Source of the DNA: CAYWFP01 sp964457365
GTDB lineage: Bacteria; Planctomycetota; SZUA-567
NCBI GenBank assembly: GCA_964457365.1
Contig: CAYWFP010000023.1
Coordinates: 1 to 42,875, forward strand
Length of the DNA stretch: 42,875 nucleotides
Direction of reading: 5' to 3'
Shown here: piece after piece, positions 34,050 through 40,797 of the stretch
How positions within the stretch are numbered: position 1 is the stretch's first letter
How the letters are laid out: every line of letters starts with the position of its first letter
Notes under the pieces: generated by a model
Told to the model about the DNA's origin: nothing
What the model saw: the letters and a program-made list of their open reading frames with translations, nothing else
Database searches by the model: none
Program-made: the position numbers and the translations under genes

Positions 34050-34075
34050 CAAAAAAAACACCCCCGCCGGGGGTG
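34050..34075 (-). terminator. Terminator of the ferredoxin gene
   Basis: ACACCCCC (34057-34064) pairs perfectly with GGGGGTGT (34068-34075) around a three-base loop. The A-tract at 34050-34057 reads as a U-tract for leftward transcription. It lies 35 bases after the ferredoxin stop. Confidence 0.9.
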
Positions 34076-34110
34076 TCGACGATGCGTGCCCGGTGGCATC
34101 GCGGTCCGGT

Positions 34111-34281
34111 TCAGCCGGCCTTGATCGCCTCGACCGGACACTCCCCGGCGCAGGCGCCGCAGTCGGTGCAGGCATCGGCGTCGATGACGTATTTCGGGTC
34201 GCCCTCGCTGATCGCCTCGACCGGGCAGGCTTCGACGCAGATGCCGCAGCAGGTGCATTCATCGGTAATGACGTGGGCCAT
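34111..34281 (-). CDS. 2[4Fe-4S] bacterial-type ferredoxin
   Basis: Small electron carrier of 56 residues with two complete cluster motifs C-x2-C-x2-C-x3-C-P: Cys9, 12, 15, 19 and Cys38, 41, 44, 48. Cys11 is an extra cysteine next to the first motif. The two halves are near-repeats (CPVEAIS and CPVEAIK), as in clostridial-type ferredoxins of 55-60 residues. Such proteins serve low-potential electron transfer, for example with oxidoreductases or radical-SAM enzymes. AGGAGGAGG stands just before ATG 34281. It is monocistronic between feoB and the kinase gene on the same strand, with its own terminator; a perfect palindrome lies in its leader. A TATGAT at 34341-34346 on the minus strand could be its -10 box, but no good -35 box is seen. 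No redox partner is adjacent. Confidence 0.95.
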   Translation of the reverse strand: MAHVITDECTCCGICVEACPVEAISEGDPKYVIDADACTDCGACAGECPVEAIKAG

Positions 34282-34313
34282 GGTTCCTCCTCCTGGACAT
34301 TCGGATCCGATGC

Positions 34314-34331
34314 GCGCATGGCGCCATGCGC
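34314..34331. other. Perfect 18-base palindrome in the ferredoxin leader
   Basis: GCGCATGGCGCCATGCGC is fully self-complementary. It lies about 33 bases upstream of the ferredoxin start, between a possible -10 box (TATGAT, 34341-34346) and the ribosome-binding site. It could be an operator for a dimeric regulator or an mRNA hairpin. Confidence 0.4.
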
Positions 34332-34386
34332 TCCACGGCCATCATACCGCCGGGAACGCGGCGGAAATCGTCAGAAAACGGTTAAT

Positions 34387-36810
34387 TCAGCCGCCGAGCG
34401 CGGCGCCGAGCTGGAAGACCAGCACCGCCATGGCGTAGGAGAGGACCAGCGGGTAGACCGAGGCGAAGACGGTCCAGCGCCAGGAGCGCGTCTCGGCCTT
34501 GAGCAGCGCCACCGTCGGCAAGCACGGCGGCAGCAGCGCCACGAAGACCAGCAGCGCCAGCGCGTGCGGTGCCGGCCAGCGCGTGTAGGCCCGCGGCGCC
34601 GGGGCGGGGGGCGTATCGGCCGGCTTCCGGGCTTGAAAGATCAGCTCCAGCGTGGCCACCAGGTTCTCGCGCGCGGGGAGCGAGGTGATGACCGCGAGGT
34701 TGATGCGCCAGTCGAAACCGGCCAGGCGGCTCACCGGTTCCAACGCCTTCCCCGCGCGGCCGGCCAGGCTCGTCTCGGTCAACTCATGCTGGCGCTGCGT
34801 CCGCAGCGTCTGCAAGGTCCGCGCGTAGCGGGCGAAGGCTTGCCGCGCGCGCGCGGCCTCGGTGTCGTCGGGGCTGTCGCCGGGGCGGTTGAGACGGTGG
34901 AACTCGCGATTCTCCGCGCGAAAACGCTCGGCGATCCGTTCGCGTTCGTTCTCGTCCCCGGCCTGCTCCAGCGCGTGCGTCAGGCGCGCGCGGTAGTCCA
35001 GCAGCGCCCGCAGCGAAGGCCCGTCCAGCAGCGGGCGATAGTGGTTCTGCGCGCCCGCGTCCGCGTGCATCCGCCGCAGCGCCGCGTCCAGGCGTGACTG
35101 AAAGTCCAACTCGCGCTCCAGGCCCAGCCCCGGCAGGTGCAGCGTGCAGAAGAAGATCACCTGGAACGCCGCGACCACGGTGACGACTTTGCGCACGAAC
35201 GACCAGAGCCGCACGCCGGTCTGGCGCAGCACGCCGCGCGCGGTCGGCAGGCGATAGGGCGGCAGTTCGAGCATGAACGGCTCCTCTTGCCCGCGCACCA
35301 GCGTCAGGCTGAGCGCCTTCGCCGCCAGCAGCGCCATGGCGATGGTGAAGAGCGACATCCCCAGCAGCACCAGCGGCCGGTAGGCGGCGAAGAAGAGTTC
35401 GACGATGAAGATGTAGATGGCGATCTTGCCGCCGCAGTTCAGCAGCGGCAGCACCAGGATCGTCAACAGTCGCGAGCGCTGGTCCTTCATCGTGCGCGTG
35501 GCCAGGATCCCCGGCACGGTGCAGCCGCCGGCGAGCGCCCCGCTCAGCAGCAGCGGCAGCGTCGATTGTCCCTGCAGCCCGAAGCGACGGAGAAAGCGGT
35601 CCATGACGAAGGCGATGCGGGCCATGTAGCCGCTGTCCTCGACGACGGCGATGAGCGCGAAGAGCAGAAAGAAGATCGGCACGAAGTACAAGAGCGAGAG
35701 CACCCCCTCGGCCAGCCCGTCGACCACCAGGCCCTCCAGCCACGGCGTGCGCAGCATCTGCGGGTGCGGCGGGAAGAGCGCGCCCACCCCCTGCTGCACC
35801 GCGTTCAGCAGCGGCGCGCAACGCTCCGCGAGGTACTCGCCCAGCCCCATGGCGATGAGGTAGAAGAGCAGCAGGAAGAGGATCAGCAGCGGCACCTCCA
35901 GCCACGGGTGCAGCAACACCGCGTCGATGCGGTCGCTGAGCGTGCGTTCGGCGACGCGGCTGCGGTCGACGCAGAGCTCGGTGATCCGCTCGGCCTCGGC
36001 GTAGCGCGTGTCGGCGACGACCTTGATCGCCGTCCGGCCGTGAACTTCGGCGAAGCGCTGCCGTGACAGGTCGGCGTGGGCCAGGAACGTCCGCGCGGTC
36101 TCCTCGTCCTCGTGGATGTGGTGCTGGATGATACGCCGCGCCTCGGTGTCTCCCTCCATCAGCTTCACCGCCAGCCAGCGCGCGGAAAAGTCCTCCATCA
36201 GGTGCGGAAATGCCTCCAGCCGCGCGGTCAGCTCCCGCAGCTCCGGCGCCAGCTCCGCGCCGTAGTCGAGCGCCCACGGCGGCGCGGCGTGCTCGCGGGT
36301 CGAGGCTACTTCGTGGATCGCCGCCCGCAACGCCTCGCGCCCGCGGCCGTGCTTGGCCACTACCGGCACCACCGGCACCGCCAGCGTCTCGCCGAGACGC
36401 GCCGTGTCGATCTGGAATTCGCGCTGCTCGGCGACGTCCATCATGTTCAGGCAGACCACCAGCGGCACGCCCATCTCCCGGAGCTGGATCACCAGCAGCA
36501 GGTTGCGCATCAGGTTCGCCGCGTCGACCACCGCCACCACCACCTCCGGCCTCTCCAGCAGGATGAAGTCGCGCGTGACGCGCTCCTCCTGCGAGTACGA
36601 GGTCAGGCTGTAGGTGCCCGGCAGGTCGACGATCTCGTGCCGCCGGTTCTCGTGCGCGTAGACGCCTTCCTTCTTCTCCACCGTCAGGCCGGGGAAGTTG
36701 GCGATGTGCTGCTGCGCGCCGGTGAGCATGTTGAAGACGGTGGACTTGCCGACGTTGGGCTGCCCCGCGAGGGCGACGAGGATGTTGTCGTGCTGATGCT
36801 TGCTGGCCAT
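34387..36810 (-). CDS. feoB: Ferrous iron transporter FeoB with extended helical insertion
   Basis: Inner-membrane Fe(II) transporter of 807 residues. The N-terminal G domain shows the P-loop GQPNVGKS (16-23), the G3 motif DLPG (62-65) and the G4 motif NMMD (122-125). A helical domain with FAEVHGRTAIKVVADTRYAEAERI follows, then the membrane domain from about 290, with gate motifs LSGALAGGCTVPGILATRTM and LPLLNCGGKIAIYIF. Between membrane segments near 555 and the conserved EPVSRLAGFDWRINLAVI at about 687 lies a charged, largely helical stretch of about 125 residues, much longer than in E. coli FeoB. The usual KEV or REV of the following motif reads REN. A promoter lies upstream at 36879-36906. 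FeoA and a FeoB-associated protein are on the other strand about 840 bases away, not in its operon. Confidence 0.95.
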   Translation of the reverse strand: MASKHQHDNILVALAGQPNVGKSTVFNMLTGAQQHIANFPGLTVEKKEGVYAHENRRHEIVDLPGTYSLTSYSQEERVTRDFILLERPEVVVAVVDAANLMRNLLLVIQLREMGVPLVVCLNMMDVAEQREFQIDTARLGETLAVPVVPVVAKHGRGREALRAAIHEVASTREHAAPPWALDYGAELAPELRELTARLEAFPHLMEDFSARWLAVKLMEGDTEARRIIQHHIHEDEETARTFLAHADLSRQRFAEVHGRTAIKVVADTRYAEAERITELCVDRSRVAERTLSDRIDAVLLHPWLEVPLLILFLLLFYLIAMGLGEYLAERCAPLLNAVQQGVGALFPPHPQMLRTPWLEGLVVDGLAEGVLSLLYFVPIFFLLFALIAVVEDSGYMARIAFVMDRFLRRFGLQGQSTLPLLLSGALAGGCTVPGILATRTMKDQRSRLLTILVLPLLNCGGKIAIYIFIVELFFAAYRPLVLLGMSLFTIAMALLAAKALSLTLVRGQEEPFMLELPPYRLPTARGVLRQTGVRLWSFVRKVVTVVAAFQVIFFCTLHLPGLGLERELDFQSRLDAALRRMHADAGAQNHYRPLLDGPSLRALLDYRARLTHALEQAGDENERERIAERFRAENREFHRLNRPGDSPDDTEAARARQAFARYARTLQTLRTQRQHELTETSLAGRAGKALEPVSRLAGFDWRINLAVITSLPARENLVATLELIFQARKPADTPPAPAPRAYTRWPAPHALALLVFVALLPPCLPTVALLKAETRSWRWTVFASVYPLVLSYAMAVLVFQLGAALGG

Positions 36811-36878
36811 GGCAATCCCGCAGCGGTAGTGGTGTCGGGCGTCTTATTGAGACCGAGTCTACATAAGAGCCAATTCTA

Positions 36879-36906
36879 TTCATACTTCCGTCCGGGGAAT
36901 TGTCAA
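36879..36906 (-). promoter_or_regulatory. Promoter of feoB
   Basis: On the minus strand a perfect TTGACA (36906-36901) and TATGAA (36884-36879) are 16 bases apart. The transcript would begin near 36872, about 60 bases before the feoB ATG. No clear Fur box was recognised. Confidence 0.55.
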
Positions 36907-36933
36907 GGTTCAAATGAGAAAGATTTGCCCGGC

Positions 36934-37068
36934 TCAGTAGATTTCGATCCAGTCGACGAGCAGGAGGTGTTCGTGCTCGCCTTGTTTGTTGATCCTGGTT
37001 TTGTAGACGCGGACGCGGATCGTGTCCTGGGCCGAGCCGCCCTTGTAATGCGGCTTTCGTCCGCGACG
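36934..37068 (-). pseudogene. 3' fragment of an unknown gene (C-terminal about 45 codons)
   Basis: On the minus strand a frame with good codon use ends in a protein-like C terminus: KPHYKGGSAQDTIRVRVYK, then TRINKQGEHEHLLLVDWIEIY and a TGA at 36934-36936. Upstream of about 37068 the same frame turns into Arg/Pro/Gly shadow sequence and meets a stop near 37253, and no start codon with a ribosome-binding site is present. It looks like the tail of a larger, probably exported beta-rich protein cut off by a rearrangement. The 5' limit is approximate. Family not recognised. Confidence 0.5.
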
Positions 37069-37433
37069 CTTCTTTCGCCTGGCGCGGCGTGGAAATCGGG
37101 CAGACCTCGTTCCGCTTCGACGGGCGTGCCGCGGTCGATGCGACGGGCGCCCCGGTTCTGGTCGGCCGCGTCCGTCTCGTCGACGGCTCGCTGCGCCTGC
37201 CGGCGCTGGAGCTGGCGCTGGGAAACCTCCGCGGCTTCGTTCCTGTCGCGATCAACGCCCCGGCCGGGATGAACGAGTTGGACAGTCCGCCGGTCTTTAC
37301 CATCGGCAAGGCCTCGCTCGGCGCGCACGAACTGCCCCCCGCCTCGGGGCTGCCGCAACTGGTGGACGAGAAGCTGCTGCTGGACGCGGCCTGGCCCTTC
37401 GGCGACGACGCCACGCTGCGCCTGACCGCCTGA
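37050..37433 (+). pseudogene. 3' fragment of an AsmA/YdbH-like gene
   Basis: A plus-strand frame with coding-like composition starts abruptly near 37050 (FVRDASFAWRGVEIGQTSFRF) and ends in LTA at 37433. The alternating hydrophobic/charged strands (VDGSLRLPALELALGNLRG, ASLGAHELPPASGLPQ) recall the C-terminal beta repeats of AsmA-like/YdbH-type intermembrane lipid-transport proteins; this is a weak resemblance. No start codon with a ribosome-binding site exists and the frame is closed by TGA at 36990-36992, so most of the gene is missing. A further tail-like piece, THYRTEDGNWIKIP, ends in another frame at 37492. Together with the opposite-strand fragment at 36934-37068 it marks a rearrangement junction inside the feo region. 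Confidence 0.5.
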
Positions 37434-37559
37434 ACGCCCGGAGCGGGACGCATTACCGCACCGAAGATGGCAATTGGATCAAGATCCCCTGAACGGCGGT
37501 TCCGCTCGTCCGCGCCTGCTCCTGTCGCGCCCCTTTTTTTCCGATTTCGTCTCTTTTAC

Positions 37560-37587
37560 TTGACGAAGCCCGTTGTGCGCGTATTAA
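37560..37587 (+). promoter_or_regulatory. Promoter of the feoA operon
   Basis: TTGACG (37560-37565) and TATTAA (37582-37587) are separated by 16 bases, in a locally AT-rich stretch. Transcription would start near 37594, about 55 bases before the FeoB-associated gene. A run of seven T at 37534-37540 lies just upstream without a clear hairpin. Confidence 0.5.
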
Positions 37588-37646
37588 TAGAGTAGCTTGT
37601 TGTTGAGAAGGCGTCTAAATATTGCCGGATTCCGGTCAAGGCGCGT

Positions 37647-37835
37647 ATGATGCAGTACCTCGTTCTGGGCGCGATTCTGCTCGCCGCGGCGGTGATCATC
37701 GTTCGCCACCTCTATCGGCTCTTCCAGGGCCGTTCCGGCTGCGCCTGCCACGAGCAGTGCGGGCGCGAGTCCTCGGCGTGCGATGCGTGTCCGGATCTTA
37801 CCCCTGGCGAGAGAGGCATCGATGAGCACGGCTGA
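37647..37835 (+). CDS. FeoB-associated Cys-rich membrane protein
   Basis: Small membrane protein of 62 residues. One N-terminal helix (about 4-20, LVLGAILLAAAVIIVRHLY) is followed by a short cytoplasmic Cys-rich tail: Cys32, Cys34, Cys38, Cys45 and Cys48, in the pattern SGCACHEQCG and CDACP. This matches the FeoB-associated Cys-rich family, small proteins encoded beside feo genes and thought to assist FeoB. Two ATG codons stand in tandem at 37647 and 37650, behind CAAGG. The end overlaps the start of feoA by 14 bases, so the two are co-translated. Unlike the usual arrangement, feoB itself is on the opposite strand. Confidence 0.8.
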   Translation: MMQYLVLGAILLAAAVIIVRHLYRLFQGRSGCACHEQCGRESSACDACPDLTPGERGIDEHG

Positions 37836-38094
37836 GGCGAACCCGACGAATTCCAATCTGGTCGAACCGCTCTGCAACCTGCCCGCGGGGACGAAGGCTA
37901 CTGTGGTGGCGCTCGCCGGCGGGCACGGTTTCCAGAACCGCATCGTCAGCATGGGCATCAACGTCGGCTCGCGCATCGAGGTGCTCAACAACGCCGGCAA
38001 CTGCAACCGCCCGACGCTGGTCGCCTGCGGCGATACCCGCCTCGCCGTCGGCCGCGGCATGGCCGAGAAAGTCCTGGTCGAGCGCGAGCGGTAA
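37822..38094 (+). CDS. feoA: Ferrous iron transport protein FeoA
   Basis: Cytoplasmic SH3-like protein of 90 residues. The FeoA core begins EPLCNLPAGTKATVVAL, continues FQNRIVSMGINVGSRIEVL, the family hallmark, and ends with RLAVGRGMAEKVLV. FeoA is thought to regulate or assemble FeoB at the inner membrane. GAGAGAGG upstream and the core position favour ATG 37822 over the frame opening at 37783. It overlaps the preceding Cys-rich gene by 14 bases. It is divergent from and separated from feoB by gene remnants. No terminator hairpin was found just after it. Confidence 0.92.
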   Translation: MSTAEANPTNSNLVEPLCNLPAGTKATVVALAGGHGFQNRIVSMGINVGSRIEVLNNAGNCNRPTLVACGDTRLAVGRGMAEKVLVERER

Positions 38095-38509
38095 GCCGTT
38101 CACGGCTTGGCGTGACATCCGTTGCCGGTCGCGGCGTTCGAATTCGAAAAAAACTTAGCGCGATTTGCGAAAAAGTTCCGGCCGCCTATCTCGTTGATAC
38201 GTCATGACGATGCGCGCGTGCCTCGATTTTCGTCGTACGCGTACGGTACGGGACTGTACCAAAGCCTCTTGATTTCGCGCCAGTCGTGCCGCAAATGTGA
38301 ACACGGGCACGAGGCGGGCTCTGTTCCCGCGACTGCCCGACGCCGGACCGGAAGCGGAGCTCTGTTGACGAGCCCGCAAGCGAAGCCGGCGCAAGGCGGG
38401 CTCCGTTCCCGCGATGGCTCTTTGACAATCGAGTCGAGTGAAAACGGCGCGTCGTGTCGGGGACGTGCGTTTCGCCGGCGCGTGGCGGCACGCCACCCGG
38501 CATTGACCG
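38095..38509. other. Intergenic stretch with two hairpin repeats
   Basis: About 415 bases between feoA and the YjbQ gene. Open frames on both strands here have low-quality, Arg/Ser/Cys-rich composition and no ribosome-binding sites. The only structure noted is the repeat pair at 38312 and 38394. A TTGACA at 38422-38427 has no matching -10 box. Confidence 0.5.
38312..38414. repeat. Pair of REP-like hairpin repeats
   Basis: AGGCGGGCTCTGTTCCCGCG (38312-38331) and AGGCGGGCTCCGTTCCCGCG (38394-38413) differ at one base and are 82 bases apart. Each contains GCGGG and CCCGC as an inverted repeat able to form a small hairpin. A related degenerate piece with GGAGCTCTGTTGACGAGC lies between them at about 38356. 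They may be short palindromic interspersed repeats; other genome copies cannot be seen from here. Confidence 0.5.
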
Positions 38510-38920
38510 TCAGCCCCGCTTCGGGGCCGGCGTGAACGTTACGTGCACCTTGCGCGTCCTCGGCCCGTCGAATTCGCAGAAATAGAGGCTCTGCCAGGTG
38601 CCGAGCGCCATTCTTCCGTTCTCGACGATGACCTGCTCGCTGCAGCCGACGAGGCTCGACTTGAGATGGCTGTCGCTATTGCCCTCGCCGTGGGTGAAGT
38701 GCGGCTGGTCGGCCGGGACGAGCTCCTGCAATGTTGCCACCAGGTCGCGGCAGACGCCGGGGTCGGCGTTCTCGTTGATGGTGATCGCGGCGGTGGTGTG
38801 CGGGGTGAAGACCGTGGCCACGCCGTCGCCGGCGCCAAGTTCCTGCAGCGCCTGTCGCGCCTGCCGGTCGATGTCGATCAGTTCGCTGCGCTTGCCGCTC
38901 TTGACGTTGAAGGTGATCAT
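38510..38920 (-). CDS. YjbQ/UPF0047 family protein
   Basis: Protein of 136 residues of the YjbQ (UPF0047, secondary thiamine-phosphate synthase-like) family. The hallmark motifs are present: TVFTPHTTAAITINE with the conserved His, then PHFTHGEGNSDSHLKSSL with the metal-binding His pair, and GTWQSLYFCEFDGPRTRKV near the C terminus. Members form trimers, and some complement thiamine-phosphate synthase mutants; the physiological role is uncertain. ATG 38920 has GGAG six bases upstream and gives the family's usual length. It follows the rubredoxin gene by 16 bases on the same strand, so the two are one operon. Confidence 0.9.
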   Translation of the reverse strand: MITFNVKSGKRSELIDIDRQARQALQELGAGDGVATVFTPHTTAAITINENADPGVCRDLVATLQELVPADQPHFTHGEGNSDSHLKSSLVGCSEQVIVENGRMALGTWQSLYFCEFDGPRTRKVHVTFTPAPKRG

Positions 38921-38936
38921 GCGGATCTCCGCGGGC

Positions 38937-39131
38937 TCAGGCGTCGAGTTGGTCCTCGCGCACGAAGGTGTCTTTCGGCGCGCCGCACCACGGGCAGCAC
39001 CAGTCCTCGTCCAGTTCCTCGAAGAGGGTGCCGGCGGGGTACCCGTGCTCCGGGTCGCCCAGCTTCGGTTCGTAGGCGTAGCTGCAGTAGCTGCACGCCC
39101 AGCGCAGGTGCGGCGGCGACAGATCGACCAT
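38937..39131 (-). CDS. Rubredoxin
   Basis: Iron protein of 64 residues for one-electron transfer. The iron site is formed by C13-x2-C16 (CSYC) and C46-x2-C49 (CPWCG). The body matches the family: YAYEPKLGDPEHGYPAGTLF, EELDEDW and APKDTF. Two details are unusual: Ser17 replaces the Gly that normally follows the second Cys, and Cys45 is an extra cysteine next to the second pair. AGGAG at 39137-39141 places the start at ATG 39131 and not at the ATG six codons upstream. It is first in an operon with the YjbQ gene and is divergent from the methyltransferase gene. Partner enzymes are not encoded nearby. Confidence 0.93.
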   Translation of the reverse strand: MVDLSPPHLRWACSYCSYAYEPKLGDPEHGYPAGTLFEELDEDWCCPWCGAPKDTFVREDQLDA

Positions 39132-39147
39132 GGCGTCTCCTGCCGGC

Positions 39148-39175
39148 ATTGTAATCCTCCCGGCTGCGCCGCCAA
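39148..39175 (-). promoter_or_regulatory. Promoter of the rubredoxin-yjbQ operon
   Basis: On the minus strand TTGGCG (39175-39170) and TACAAT (39153-39148) are 16 bases apart. The predicted start near 39141 falls at the ribosome-binding site, giving a very short leader. Confidence 0.4.
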
Positions 39176-39186
39176 GCGAAAACCGC

Positions 39187-39192
39187 TATAAT
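39187..39192 (+). promoter_or_regulatory. Consensus -10 box directly before the methyltransferase ATG
   Basis: A perfect TATAAT ends seven bases before ATG 39199, so the transcript would begin at or next to the start codon. No ribosome-binding site is seen and no good -35 box lies at the expected distance, which suggests a leaderless mRNA. Confidence 0.4.
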
Positions 39193-39198
39193 GCCGCG

Positions 39199-40050
39199 AT
39201 GGCGAAAGAGGGCGGTTACGCGCTTCTGGATTGCGGCGAGGGCGAGCGGCTCGAGCGTTTCGGCCCGGTGACGGTGGCGCGCCCGGCCCCGGCAGCGACG
39301 TGGCCGCGCGGGCTGGACGCGGCGTGGGCGGCGGCGACGCTGGCCTGGGTGCGCGAGGGGCGGGGCGGGCGGTGGATCGAGCGCGCGCCGCTGCCGACGC
39401 CGTGGATCGTCGACCTCGACCCGGTGAAGCTGTATCTGCACCCTCTGGCGCACGGCCGGCTCGGCGTCTTTCCCGAGCAGATCCCCAACTGGCGTTGGCT
39501 GCGTGAGAACGTCGACGCGGCCGCCGGGCCGCTGCGGGTGTTGAATCTATTCGCCTACACCGGCGCGGCGACGCTGGCCTGCAGCCGCCCGCAGACCGAG
39601 GTGGTCCACCTCGACGCGGCGAAGCCGGCGGTGAGCCGGGCGCGGGAGAACGCCGCGCCGAGCGGGTGCGACCGCAACCCGATCCGCTGGCTCGTCGACG
39701 ACGCGCTGACGTTCATGCGGCGCGAGGCCAGGCGCGGACGCCGGTACGAGGGGATGATTCTCGATCCGCCGGCCTTCGGCCGCGGCAAGGGCAAGACCTG
39801 GAAGCTCGAGCGCGACCTGGACGAACTGCTGGCGCTGGCCGCGCGGCTGCTGGCGGACCGGCCGCGTTTTCTCCTTCTGAGCTGCCATCACCCGCGCTAC
39901 ACCGCCGCGGATCTCGCCGCGGGGTTGCGTCGTCTTCCCGGGAATCCGCGGCTCGAGCCGTTGCCGCTGACCGTCGCCGCCGCCGGGGCAGGGCGGGACC
40001 TGCCGCTGGGCGTCTGCTGCCGGGCGTCGTGGCCGGTGTCGAAGAAATGA
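39199..40050 (+). CDS. Class I SAM-dependent methyltransferase (RlmI/RlmK-like)
   Basis: Predicted methyltransferase of 283 residues. An N-terminal part (1-105, DPVKLYLHPLAHGRLGVFPEQ) precedes the Rossmann domain: motif I VLNLFAYTGAATLA near residue 115, an acidic VVHLDAAKPAVSRARENA (motif II), and motif IV LDPPAFGRGKGKTWKL with DPPAF typical of RlmI/RlmK-type 23S rRNA cytosine or guanine methyltransferases. The Rlm enzymes carry an extra PUA domain that is absent here. The substrate is likely RNA, but this is inference. ATG 39199 is chosen because the frame upstream of it lies over the divergent rubredoxin promoter. A perfect TATAAT seven bases before the ATG suggests leaderless translation. 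Confidence 0.8.
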   Translation: MAKEGGYALLDCGEGERLERFGPVTVARPAPAATWPRGLDAAWAAATLAWVREGRGGRWIERAPLPTPWIVDLDPVKLYLHPLAHGRLGVFPEQIPNWRWLRENVDAAAGPLRVLNLFAYTGAATLACSRPQTEVVHLDAAKPAVSRARENAAPSGCDRNPIRWLVDDALTFMRREARRGRRYEGMILDPPAFGRGKGKTWKLERDLDELLALAARLLADRPRFLLLSCHHPRYTAADLAAGLRRLPGNPRLEPLPLTVAAAGAGRDLPLGVCCRASWPVSKK

Positions 40051-40135
40051 GACTGGCGCGCGCATTCCCGGCTCGCGGCCGGCCGTTTTCGTGTGATAAT
40101 CCGGTTGGCATCTCCCCGAAAACCGCGGCAGCGGG

Positions 40136-40141
40136 TATAAT
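40136..40141 (+). promoter_or_regulatory. -10 box upstream of the cytidylyltransferase-like gene
   Basis: TATAAT at 40136-40141 lies 92 bases before ATG 40234. TTGGCA at 40105-40110 is too far upstream to be a standard -35 box. The 183 bases between the methyltransferase and this gene hold no further gene. Confidence 0.35.
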
Positions 40142-40233
40142 GGTCCGGCGCGAGGAGACGCCGCGGCGCGCGGGCACGCCGTCTGCCGCGCGTTCCTCGA
40201 CGCGAAATTGGCCGACAAGACAAGGAAACCCCC

Positions 40234-40725
40234 ATGGGCAAGTATGCCGAGATTCTTTCGTTCGAGGAGTTCGACAAGATCCGCGACCGGTGCGGCACCA
40301 TCGTCTGCACCTCCGGCGGGTTCGATCCGATCCATCCCGGCCACGCCAGTTGCATCATCGAGTCCAAGCAGCACGGCGACACGCTGGTGGTGGTGGTCAA
40401 CGGCGACGCGTTCCTGCGCGCCAAGAAGGGCAGGAACTTCCAGGATATCGACACCCGCTGCATGCTCGTCTCCTGCATCCGCGAGGTCGACTGCGTCATC
40501 CCCTTCGAGATCGAGAACGACCAGACCGTCTGCGAGGCCTTGCGCAGGCTCCGCCCGCACGTCTTCACCAAGGGCGGCGACCGGACCGACTACAGCAACA
40601 TCCCCGAATGGCAGGTCTGCCAGGAGTTCGATATCGAGCTCGTGCCGCAGGTGGGGCTGGACAAGCAGTGGTCGAGCTCGGACTTCCTGCGCGAGTGGGG
40701 CGAGTGGTGGAAGGCGAACAAGTAG
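40234..40725 (+). CDS. Cytidylyltransferase-like nucleotidyltransferase
   Basis: Protein of 163 residues of the adenylyl/cytidylyltransferase superfamily. GGFDPIHPGHASCI (28-41) contains the HxGH nucleotide-binding signature (His34, His37). LVVVVNGDAFLRAKKGRNF, RCMLVSCIREVDCVIPF and VFTKGGDRTDYSNIPE follow the TagD/RfaE2 pattern, and SSSDFLREW near residue 150 is the counterpart of the ISSTxxR motif. Members activate small phosphorylated compounds such as glycerol-3-phosphate or heptose-1-phosphate with CTP or ATP. The substrate is not determined, but the wall or lipopolysaccharide precursor role is the commonest. AAGGAAA nine bases upstream supports ATG 40234. The next gene begins 72 bases after its stop. 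Confidence 0.85.
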   Translation: MGKYAEILSFEEFDKIRDRCGTIVCTSGGFDPIHPGHASCIIESKQHGDTLVVVVNGDAFLRAKKGRNFQDIDTRCMLVSCIREVDCVIPFEIENDQTVCEALRRLRPHVFTKGGDRTDYSNIPEWQVCQEFDIELVPQVGLDKQWSSSDFLREWGEWWKANK

Positions 40726-40797
40726 CGCCGCCGAAATACTGAAACAATTGTCGGACGGGTCCCAAGTTCGTGTTCGGGAATCTCGAGGAGAACGAAG

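Noticed and set aside
34111..34258. Upstream extension of the histidine kinase frame through the ferredoxin region
   Set aside because: The ferredoxin frame there has two perfect cluster motifs and its own ribosome-binding site. A terminator and a promoter separate the two genes.
34347..34364. CCGCCG/CGGCGG hairpin just after feoB as a terminator
   Set aside because: The stem can form, but no U-tract follows it on the feoB strand, so it was not called.
34784..37453. Long frame on the same strand as feoB, reaching past its start
   Set aside because: It is the wrong frame of feoB, with Arg/Gly/Ala shadow composition. The FeoB motifs are all in the other frame.
38122..38535. Open frame of 137 codons after feoA, and two minus-strand frames over the same bases
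   Set aside because: Ser/Arg/Cys-rich composition, no ribosome-binding site and overlap with hairpin repeats. Noncoding is more likely.
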